A stretch of 64,000 nucleotides of DNA from an uncultured Collinsella sp. (GTDB taxonomy: Bacteria; Actinomycetota; Coriobacteriia; Coriobacteriales; Coriobacteriaceae). The translations under genes were made by a program, and so were the position numbers. The notes under the pieces were generated by a model that saw only the letters and a program-made list of their open reading frames with translations, did no database searches and had not been told where the DNA came from. How positions within the stretch are numbered: position 1 is the first letter of the stretch; every line of letters starts with the position of its first letter. The stretch spans positions 248,001-312,000 of the forward strand of contig CAKUHA010000001.1 of assembly GCA_934655755.1 (NCBI GenBank). The letters run 5' to 3'. Positions 7,579 to 13,662 of this stretch are shown piece by piece.

Positions 7579-8714
7579 TCTACCTGGATAACGCAGCGAC
7601 GACCATGCATAAGCCGCAGGCGGTGATCGATGCCGTGACGCAGGCGATGTGTTCGCTCGGCAATGCCGGGCGCGGCGCCACGTCGGGCGCGCTCGATGCC
7701 GCGCGCACGATTCACGGCTGCCGTGCCAAGCTTGCGCGCCTGTTGGGCTGCCCGCGTGCCGACCATGTGTGCTTTACGCCTAACTCGACGGCGGCGCTCA
7801 ACACGGCTATCAATGGTGTGGTGCGCCCCGGCGACCGCGTGGTCACGACGGTGCTCGAGCACAACTCCGTGCTGCGTCCGCTCAATCGTCTTGCGGCTGA
7901 GCGGGGCGTGACCGTTGAACATGCCGGCTGCGATGCGAACGGCGTGCTCGACTATGACGAGCTTGAGCGCTTGATGACGCCGGGTACGCGCGCCGTCGTG
8001 GTGACGCAAGCATCCAACGTGACCGGCAATGCGGTCGATATCGTGCGCGTGGCGGCTATGGCACACGCCGTCGGCGCGCTGGTGATTGTCGATGCGTCGC
8101 AGTCTGCCGGTACGGCGCAGATTGACATGCAGGGCATGGGACTCGATATCGTGTGCTTTACCGGCCACAAGGGGCTGATGGGTCCCCAGGGCACCGGTGG
8201 CCTGGCTGTGACGGAGGGCGTCGACGTAGCGCCGTGGGCCATGGGCGGCACGGGCGTGCACAGCTTCGATGCGCTGCAGCCGCATGAGTGGCCGACGCGC
8301 CTGGAGGCGGGCACACTTAACGGCCATGGTATTGCCGGTCTTTCCGCTGGACTCGATTTTATCGATACCCAGGGAGGGGTCGAGGCGATTGCCGCCCACG
8401 AGCGCGCGCTCGCTGATCGCTTCCTTGCCGGTGTGCGCGAGATTCCGGGCATTACGCTCTACGGCGCCTTCGACCAGCCGACGCGCTCGGCGATCGTGTC
8501 GCTCAACGTGGGCGATGTCGATTCGGCCGAAATCTCGGACGCGCTTATGCAGGGATGGGGGATTGCGACCCGTCCCGGCGCCCATTGCGCTCCGCTCATG
8601 CACCGCGCGCTGGGGACCGAGCGTCAGGGCGTCGTTCGATTCTCGTTTGGGTACTTCAACACAGACGACGAAGTCGACACGGCAATTGACGCCCTGCGCG
8701 ATTTGGCCTGTTAA
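7575..8714 (+). CDS. Aminotransferase class V, cysteine desulfurase / selenocysteine lyase-like
   Basis: This 379-residue PLP enzyme belongs to the NifS/Csd/SufS family and would release sulfur from cysteine or selenium from selenocysteine as enzyme-bound persulfide or selenide. Visible are the N-terminal IYLDNAATTMHKP, FTPNSTAALN, the Asp of VDASQSAG, the PLP lysine in FTGHKGLMGPQGTGG and the late cysteine of ATRPGAHCAPL that corresponds to the active-site cysteine. It is translationally coupled to the DUF3343 gene and lies in the selD-yedF block, so a role in feeding selenium to SelD is a reasonable inference. A general desulfurase role cannot be ruled out. Confidence 0.85.
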   Translation: MIYLDNAATTMHKPQAVIDAVTQAMCSLGNAGRGATSGALDAARTIHGCRAKLARLLGCPRADHVCFTPNSTAALNTAINGVVRPGDRVVTTVLEHNSVLRPLNRLAAERGVTVEHAGCDANGVLDYDELERLMTPGTRAVVVTQASNVTGNAVDIVRVAAMAHAVGALVIVDASQSAGTAQIDMQGMGLDIVCFTGHKGLMGPQGTGGLAVTEGVDVAPWAMGGTGVHSFDALQPHEWPTRLEAGTLNGHGIAGLSAGLDFIDTQGGVEAIAAHERALADRFLAGVREIPGITLYGAFDQPTRSAIVSLNVGDVDSAEISDALMQGWGIATRPGAHCAPLMHRALGTERQGVVRFSFGYFNTDDEVDTAIDALRDLAC

Positions 8715-8737
8715 ACACGCTTAAGCGTATATACTTT

Positions 8738-8774
8738 CGGGACGGGTGTTTTTTACCCGTCCCGTTATTTGTTT
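8738..8774 (+). terminator. Terminator after the selenium block
   Basis: A perfect 10-bp stem CGGGACGGGT (8738-8747) with ACCCGTCCCG (8755-8764) has a T-rich loop and is followed by TTATTTGTTT. It lies between the csd-like gene and brnQ and probably ends the cluster's transcript. Confidence 0.8.
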
Positions 8775-8793
8775 CGACCCGAAAGGTATGCCT

Positions 8794-10152
8794 ATGACCT
8801 CATCTGCCCCGCGCGGCCTTCGCTCTGACCATGTCGTTACCGTCGGCATCGCTCTGTTCTCGATGCTCTTTGGTGCCGGCAACCTCATCATTCCGCCGTT
8901 GCTGGCGCTCCAGGCCGGCACGGCCACGCCGCTTGCCATGGTCGGCTTTTTGATTGCCGCCATCGGCCTGCCCGTCATGGGCTTTATCGCCGTGGCGCTT
9001 GCCGGAACGGCGCGCGAGCTGGCCGGTCGCGTGCACCCCAAGTTTGGCGAGTTCTTCGTCGCGGCAGTGTACCTGGCGATCGGTCCGTGCCTGGCCATTC
9101 CGCGTACGAGCTCCACGGCCTTCGAGATGCTGGTGCCGCTGCTGCCAGAGGGCGTTTCGCTCGGCACGGCTCGCCTGGTGTTTGCCGTCGCCTTCTTCGT
9201 CGTCGCGTTTGCGCTTACGCTGCGCCCGGGCGTTATCACGCGTGTGCTTGGTCGCATTACGGGCCCCGCGCTCATCGCGCTCATTGTGCTGGTTGTCGGC
9301 GCTGCCGTGATCTCACCGCTGGGTCCGGCTGCCGCGCCGCAGGCTCCCTATGATGCGGGTGCTGCCGTGCAGGGCTTCTTGACCGGCTATCAGACGATGG
9401 ACCTGCTTGCGTCGCTCGCCTTTGGCATCATCATCGCCGAGACTATCCACGAGCTCGGCGTTACCGATGACAGGCGTGTCGCCTTCGAGATTTCGCGCTC
9501 CGGCGTGATCGCCGGCGTGCTCATGGCCATCATCTATTGTGGCTTGGCCCTTGCCGGTATGCAGCTCGGCACCGTGATGCCCGACGCTACCAACGGCGCT
9601 GCCATCCTTGCTCGCTCAGCCTCCATGCACTTTGGCCTTGCCGGCACGGTCGTGGTCTTCGCGATCTTCTTCCTTGCCTGCATGAACGTGTGCATCGGCC
9701 TCATTAGCTGCTGCTCGCGTTACTTCTGCGAGACGTATGTGGTCGAAGGGGGAGCGGAGGCTTCCGAGGAGGCCATGCGCCGTCCCTTCGCGATTCTCGC
9801 CTTTGTGTTCGCGGCATTTTCGTGCGTGCTTTCCAACGTGGGCCTCGACGTGATCCTTATGTTCTCGGTGCCCATGCTCAACGCTTTGTATCCCGTCGCC
9901 ATCGTGCTGGTGCTTATGGGCCTTGTTCACGGCTTTTGCGATGCGCATCCGCAGGTGTGGGTCTGGGTCGGCGGCGTTGTCGCCGTGCAGAGCGTGATCA
10001 CCTCGGTTCGCGATGCGTTCTTTGCGGGCGCGTGGCTGCCGTTCGACGCGCTGCCGCTGGCAGAGATTGGTGCCGCGTGGGCGCCGGTTGCCGTAGTGGC
10101 GTTTGTGATCGGCCTGGTTCATAGCCGGTTTGTCGCACATTCGAGGAGCTAG
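8794..10152 (+). CDS. brnQ: Branched-chain amino acid transport system II carrier protein (LIVCS family)
   Basis: This 452-residue integral membrane protein has about twelve hydrophobic segments and the family's opening motif FSMLFGAGNLIIPP. It would import leucine, isoleucine and valine with sodium or protons. The ATG at 8794 is preferred over 8788 because GAAAGG lies 7 bases upstream of it. The gene stands alone between a terminator and a tRNA pair. Nothing in its sequence links it to selenium metabolism. Confidence 0.88.
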   Translation: MTSSAPRGLRSDHVVTVGIALFSMLFGAGNLIIPPLLALQAGTATPLAMVGFLIAAIGLPVMGFIAVALAGTARELAGRVHPKFGEFFVAAVYLAIGPCLAIPRTSSTAFEMLVPLLPEGVSLGTARLVFAVAFFVVAFALTLRPGVITRVLGRITGPALIALIVLVVGAAVISPLGPAAAPQAPYDAGAAVQGFLTGYQTMDLLASLAFGIIIAETIHELGVTDDRRVAFEISRSGVIAGVLMAIIYCGLALAGMQLGTVMPDATNGAAILARSASMHFGLAGTVVVFAIFFLACMNVCIGLISCCSRYFCETYVVEGGAEASEEAMRRPFAILAFVFAAFSCVLSNVGLDVILMFSVPMLNALYPVAIVLVLMGLVHGFCDAHPQVWVWVGGVVAVQSVITSVRDAFFAGAWLPFDALPLAEIGAAWAPVAVVAFVIGLVHSRFVAHSRS

Positions 10153-10163
10153 GGTTTCTGCGC

Positions 10164-10192
10164 TTGCACAGGCGGGGAGTCTACCCTATAAT
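10164..10192 (+). promoter_or_regulatory. Sigma-70-type promoter for the tRNA-Pro/tRNA-Gly unit
   Basis: TTGCAC at 10164-10169 and TATAAT at 10187-10192 are separated by exactly 17 bases. The first tRNA begins 52 bases after the -10 box. This is one of the clearest vegetative promoters in the window. Confidence 0.75.
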
Positions 10193-10243
10193 TTCCTTCG
10201 CTTTGGGACACGCAAGGTTTAGACCTTAGCTGCTCAACACCTT

Positions 10244-10320
10244 CGGGACGTGGCGCAGTTTGGTAGCGCGCCTGCTTTGGGAGCAGGATGTCGCAGGTTC
10301 AAATCCTGTCGTCCCGACCA
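10244..10320 (+). tRNA. tRNA-Pro (anticodon TGG)
   Basis: A 7-bp acceptor stem CGGGACG/CGTCCCG, a D-loop GGTAGC, the anticodon stem CCTGC/GCAGG with loop TTTGGGA (TGG at 10278-10280), the T-loop GGTTCAAATCC and an encoded CCA form a complete cloverleaf of 77 bases. Confidence 0.97.
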
Positions 10321-10326
10321 TATCTT

Positions 10327-10400
10327 GCGGGCGTAGTTCAATGGTAGAACCCCAGCCTTCCAAGCTGATGACGCGGGTTCGATTCCCGTCGCCCGCTCCA
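10327..10400 (+). tRNA. tRNA-Gly (anticodon TCC)
   Basis: The acceptor stem GCGGGCG/CGCCCGC, the anticodon loop CTTCCAA (anticodon TCC), the T-arm GGGTTCGATTCCC and an encoded CCA give a 74-base cloverleaf. It lies six bases after tRNA-Pro and is co-transcribed with it. Confidence 0.97.
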
Positions 10401-10411
10401 AAAGATAGATT

Positions 10412-10447
10412 AACGGCTCTGGTGCCCTTTGGTTCCAGAGCCGTTTT
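10412..10447 (+). terminator. Terminator of the tRNA-Pro/Gly unit
   Basis: An 11-bp stem AACGGCTCTGG (10412-10422) with CCAGAGCCGTT (10435-10445) runs directly into TTTT. Confidence 0.85.
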
Positions 10448-10465
10448 CGTAAGCGTGCCGGAAAC

Positions 10466-10549
10466 CCCACACCTCCTCCTAAGTTGCGGTGAAATACGGA
10501 CTGTTTTTCGACTTTTACAGGCCATGCAGTCCGTATTTCACCGCAACTT
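10466..10549. repeat. Family A palindromic repeat, copy 1
   Basis: Two perfect 23-base inverted arms (10481-10503 and 10527-10549) begin AAGTTGCGGTGAAATA and continue CGGACTG. A purine/pyrimidine strip (CCCCACACCTCCTCC) precedes the left arm. Copy 2 at 11766 has the same arms with the strip on the opposite side, so the two copies are inverted about the gene at 10734-11735. The rest of the gap (10550-10733) shows nothing further. Confidence 0.9.
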
Positions 10550-10733
10550 TTTGTTAGGGAGATTTTTGACACCGTTGAGAGGCCTATGACTACCGTCTGC
10601 CGAGAGCCAAATTGCTTTTTGAAGCTCTGAGCTGCGGCGTCAAGCTTTTGGTCAGCTTTTGGCAAGGTCATTGAACGTCGTTCTGCGATAGCGTAATGCC
10701 ATCCGCTTGTTCTTGATAGTTGTGGGGCTAGCT

Positions 10734-11735
10734 ATGCTCGATAAAGGCAAACATTTTCCGCAGTCATATGCAAGGATGCTATTTACGGCGCTTGGAATTC
10801 ATCAAGATGGACAGTTGCTTATAACAATTGACCCTTGGGATGAACGTCGTGCGCGCGAGCTTATGCAGGAAGAGCTCCTGTTCCGTCTTTACAATCATGT
10901 ATATGTAGACCCCGTATATTGGATCAACCTTGACGTTAAGGACCGTGTCTTTCAGTTGGCGTCTGCCATTGCGGTCGTTGAACCGGATGCTGTGTTTTGC
11001 GGATCGACTGCGGCTTTGCTATACGGCATAGGCTCCGCGCACGCGCTTCTCGATAAGGTGCAAGTGCTGTTGCCGCGGTCTACGAGGCGCGATACGTATA
11101 AATTCGTTGAGTATCGGCGCTGGCGGGCGGGTGAAGTGTGGCGGTTCGGCCCATTTGCGGTGACGGATCCATATCGAACGGTGGTTGATATTGCTCGAAC
11201 GAGCGCATTTCGGTATGCGCTTGGCTACGTTGATGGACTGGCCCGTGAGTATGATGTCGAGCGCGAGGAGCTGCGTGCGTATGCACAGGCCAATTGTCGC
11301 GGACTGCATGGCATTGCGCGTGCGTTTGATGTGTTTGAGAATATGGACGGAAGGTCGGATAACGGGGGAGAGTCCGAGGCGCGGGCGGCAATGATTCTTG
11401 CCGGCGTCGTTACGCCTGAGCTTCAGGTTGAGATTATTCGGCCAGGAAATGCCGGCTATTATCTGGCAGATTATGGTTGGCGGATGCCTGACGGGTCATG
11501 GATGCTAGCGGAACTCCATGGTTTGGGCAAGTTTGAGGACGATGCGCAAAATGATTCGGAGCGAGCGGCGGCTAAAACATATCGAGCCGCTTTGATGCGC
11601 GATGCAAATCTGCGCGCTATGGGACACAACATCATTCATTTCAAACTGTCAGACACCTACGATGTCGAAGCTTTCGGAGCCATGATGCGCGGCTACGGCA
11701 TCCCAACAACAAAGCCTTTTGCGGATTCCCGATAG
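10734..11735 (+). CDS. AbiEi-like / DUF559-type endonuclease-fold protein, function unknown
   Basis: A 333-residue protein. The N-terminal half has features of AbiEi-type antitoxin/regulator proteins (CGSTAALLYGIG near residue 90 and VTDPYRTVVDIART near residue 145). The C-terminal third has a pattern typical of DUF559/Vsr-like PD-(D/E)xK folds: GGESEARAA, PELQVEI, ADYGWRMPDG and LAELHGLGKF, with Asp, Glu and Lys in nuclease-like order. Start ATG 10734 is preceded by GTGGGG. The gene is AT-richer than its neighbours and is bracketed by inverted family A repeats, which suggests acquisition as a unit. No partner toxin is adjacent; the nearest toxin-antitoxin pair is on the other strand. A nuclease role is an inference. 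Confidence 0.6.
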   Translation: MLDKGKHFPQSYARMLFTALGIHQDGQLLITIDPWDERRARELMQEELLFRLYNHVYVDPVYWINLDVKDRVFQLASAIAVVEPDAVFCGSTAALLYGIGSAHALLDKVQVLLPRSTRRDTYKFVEYRRWRAGEVWRFGPFAVTDPYRTVVDIARTSAFRYALGYVDGLAREYDVEREELRAYAQANCRGLHGIARAFDVFENMDGRSDNGGESEARAAMILAGVVTPELQVEIIRPGNAGYYLADYGWRMPDGSWMLAELHGLGKFEDDAQNDSERAAAKTYRAALMRDANLRAMGHNIIHFKLSDTYDVEAFGAMMRGYGIPTTKPFADSR

Positions 11736-11765
11736 CGGGGGCAACGAACCCCGCCGCATAACAAT

Positions 11766-11848
11766 AAGTTGCGGTGAAATACGGACTGAATAGCAGCTCA
11801 GAGGCATAAAACAGTCCGTATTTCACCGCAACTTAGGAGGGGATGGGG
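11766..11848. repeat. Family A palindromic repeat, copy 2
   Basis: The same 23-base arms as copy 1 (11766-11788 and 11812-11834) enclose an unrelated loop. They are followed by AGGAGGGGATGGGGG, the reverse complement of the strip that precedes copy 1. The element ends next to the stop codon of the PIN gene. Confidence 0.9.
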
Positions 11849-11849
11849 G

Positions 11850-12326
11850 TTAGCTGCGGGGGCGGTGGCGGAGCTTGTCGATGGTGGCGTCGGTGCTGTG
11901 GCTGCGGGCATCGGTGGCGCGTTCGCGGGCTTCGGCTGCGTTGATGCGTTTGCGACGGTAATCGATCATGCCTTGGATGATGGGCTTGCCAAAGCTCACG
12001 ACGTCGTCGTTGTAGATGGCGGTGCGGGCTGCAAGCAGGCAGTCGCTAAAGTCCATATGCGTCCTGCCAAACAGCTTGATGGCAAAGGCGATGACGGTGG
12101 GCTCGTCGACCATGACGTCGTCGAGCAACCTGGTCAGCGCCGCCGCGATTTTGGGGCGGGGGACCTTGTAGACATCGCGCAGCGTGACGGCGACACGGGT
12201 GATGATCTCGGGGTAGACACGAGCGGTGCGCGTGGCGATGACCTTGGCGGCTCGCGGTGACAAGACCTCGTCGTCGTTAAGCAGGTAGCGCAGGATGACG
12301 GTCTCGTCGATGATGGTGCTACTCAT
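11850..12326 (-). CDS. PIN-domain protein, toxin of a type II toxin-antitoxin pair (possibly degenerate)
   Basis: This 158-residue protein starts IIDETVILRYLLNDD, the first acidic block of VapC-type PIN ribonucleases, and has MDFSDCLLAARTA, the third. Two usual acidic positions look changed: the second-block Glu aligns with Arg in IITRVAVTL, and the final Asp of the FDK motif is Gly in VSFGKP. A basic tail of about 35 residues follows. It overlaps the upstream antitoxin gene by 8 bases, the usual toxin-antitoxin arrangement. Active PIN toxins cleave RNA; whether this one can is doubtful from the substitutions. Confidence 0.75.
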   Translation of the reverse strand: MSSTIIDETVILRYLLNDDEVLSPRAAKVIATRTARVYPEIITRVAVTLRDVYKVPRPKIAAALTRLLDDVMVDEPTVIAFAIKLFGRTHMDFSDCLLAARTAIYNDDVVSFGKPIIQGMIDYRRKRINAAEARERATDARSHSTDATIDKLRHRPRS

Positions 12327-12642
12327 GGATATCTACTTCCTCGGGACCCAAAACCAAATCGTCGCTTTCTGCGGCGAGATATTCAATCCAGGCGTTGCGC
12401 TCCTCGGACCGGCGATTAGGATCGCCATATGCCTTGAGTGCTCCGTAGGCGGCTGCGCCGTCCTTCGAACGCACGGCGACCGGTTGAAAAGGCAGCTTAC
12501 GCATGAGGATGCTCTGCGAGACAAAAAGACGGACGGCCTCGGCAAGTGACGTGCCCATGGCGTCGTAGAGACGCTCGGCATGCTGTTTGTCCTCTTCGCG
12601 AATGCGCACCTGCAGGATGGCTCTTTTTTGAGTCGATGACAT
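12319..12642 (-). CDS. RelB/DinJ-family antitoxin
   Basis: A 107-residue protein with a ribbon-helix-helix start (KRAILQVRIREEDKQHAERL) followed by MGTSLAEAVRLFVSQSI, the RelB/DinJ signature. The C-terminal part would wrap the toxin. The ATG at 12642 has GGGAGG upstream; the longer frame reaching 12753 begins inside the operator region and is not used. It overlaps the PIN gene, so the pair is co-translated. The two inverted repeats at 12674-12745 are likely its autoregulatory sites. Confidence 0.82.
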   Translation of the reverse strand: MSSTQKRAILQVRIREEDKQHAERLYDAMGTSLAEAVRLFVSQSILMRKLPFQPVAVRSKDGAAAYGALKAYGDPNRRSEERNAWIEYLAAESDDLVLGPEEVDIHE

Positions 12643-12673
12643 CGCTGGCCTCCCTTGCCTAGTGCTACACGGA

Positions 12674-12745
12674 TGGCAAATGCGTTGTGTGTCCACATTT
12701 GCCAATCTCGTATTCATTAACTTTATTGTTTTCAAGTTAATGAAT
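12674..12745. promoter_or_regulatory. Operator palindromes of the toxin-antitoxin pair
   Basis: Two inverted repeats lie just upstream of the antitoxin start: TGGCAAATG/CATTTGCCA (about 12673-12704) and ATTCATTAACTT/AAGTTAATGAAT (12712-12723 and 12734-12745). Ribbon-helix-helix antitoxins bind such sites to repress their own promoter; the assignment here is inferred from position. Confidence 0.6.
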
Positions 12746-12762
12746 GTGAACATTACTACAAG

Positions 12763-12890
12763 CGTAATACATCCTAATTAGGAACGCGCGAAAAACTCAC
12801 ATGCCTACGCGTGTAATACACTCACCTTTATAGTCTAACGAGAATAGTCACGACCTGCTAAAACCCCTGCAATACACCCGTATTGCAGGG
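12763..12890. promoter_or_regulatory. Repeated TAATACA-type motif and 11-bp palindrome upstream of the formate hydrogenlyase operon
   Basis: The octamer-like motif (G/C)(T/C)AATACA occurs at 12764, 12813 and 12869, spaced roughly 50 bases apart. The last copy is part of a perfect 11-bp palindrome CCCTGCAATAC (12865-12875) with GTATTGCAGGG (12880-12890). No T-run follows, so it is more likely a protein-binding site than a terminator. It sits about 180 bases before the first gene of the fdhF/hyf operon. Confidence 0.5.
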
Positions 12891-12940
12891 CATGCGCGTT
12901 AGTTTACCCCCTGCACCTGCGTATATTCAACCTGTATACC

Positions 12941-13041
12941 GTTGGAGAAATTCTTCCGAGTGCCTGTTTCGCCGCATGCATTCGATACGCCGATGCCAGG
13001 CCACGGGCGGTCTGGGGCAACGTCGACAGGGTCTCTCCGAC
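12941..13041 (+). promoter_or_regulatory. Candidate molybdenum cofactor-type riboswitch in the fdhF/hyf leader
   Basis: An 8-bp closing stem GTTGGAGA (12941-12948) with TCTCCGAC (13034-13041) encloses about 85 bases. Inside are GTGCCTG with CAGGCCAC, and blocks CCGAGTGCC, CACGGGCGGTCTGGGGCAAC and similar, which recall the conserved blocks of Moco RNA. The element ends 10 bases before the AGGAGGGA ribosome-binding site of the operon's first gene, and that operon encodes a molybdopterin enzyme. The class assignment is by eye from memory of the motif and is not certain. Confidence 0.5.
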
Positions 13042-13067
13042 AAGGGATTCAGGAGGGAGTGAACAAC

Positions 13068-13586
13068 ATGGGCAATAAACGAGTCGTGGCCGATTCTTCG
13101 CGCTGCATCGGGTGTCAAACCTGCATGGCGGCGTGTATCGAGGCGCATGACATCCCCGACAACATCGCCGCGCCGCGCCTGCGCGTGACGCGTACGTACG
13201 AGATCTCCGCACCGGTGGCGTGCCATCACTGCGAGGACGCTCCGTGCGCTAAGGCCTGCCCCACGGGCGCCTTGTTCTTTGATCCAAAGAATCATCGTAT
13301 CGGCGTTAACGAGGACAACTGCATCGGCTGCAAGAGCTGCGTCATGGCCTGCCCCTTTGGCGCCGTGAGCGTGGCGACCACGCAGGTCCCCGTTTTGATG
13401 GGCGACGTGCGCGTGGGTTCGCAGACCAAGAGCTTCGTGCTCAAGTGCGACCTGTGCGTGGACCGTCCCGGCGGTCCGGCGTGTGCCGAGGCGTGCCCGA
13501 CCAAGGGCCTCACCCTGGTAGACGAGGAGCGTCTGGCAGAGCTGACTGCCGAGCGTGCCCGCGCCACCATCGAAAACGAGGCGTAG
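13068..13586 (+). CDS. Four-cluster ferredoxin-like electron transfer protein (HydN/HycB family)
   Basis: This 172-residue protein has four cysteine sets for [4Fe-4S] clusters: CIGCQTCMAACIEAH, CHHCEDAPCAKACP, CIGCKSCVMACP and CDLC-CAEACP. This is the HydN/HycB pattern of electron-transfer subunits that accept electrons from molybdopterin enzymes. AGGAGGGA lies 9 bases before the ATG. It is the first gene of the operon and directly precedes fdhF, so it probably takes electrons from formate dehydrogenase. A second, similar protein at 15964 lies on the hydrogenase side; the two may serve FdhF in different complexes. Confidence 0.88.
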   Translation: MGNKRVVADSSRCIGCQTCMAACIEAHDIPDNIAAPRLRVTRTYEISAPVACHHCEDAPCAKACPTGALFFDPKNHRIGVNEDNCIGCKSCVMACPFGAVSVATTQVPVLMGDVRVGSQTKSFVLKCDLCVDRPGGPACAEACPTKGLTLVDEERLAELTAERARATIENEA

Positions 13587-13662
13587 GCGGGCGGCCATAC
13601 AAGCCCAACGATTGTCAAATACGTACCGATTAATCGGTAGCAGAGAAAGGAAGGAGGGTGTC

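Noticed and set aside
10466-11848. Classical insertion sequence
   Set aside because: The enclosed protein has no transposase motif and no target-site duplication was seen.
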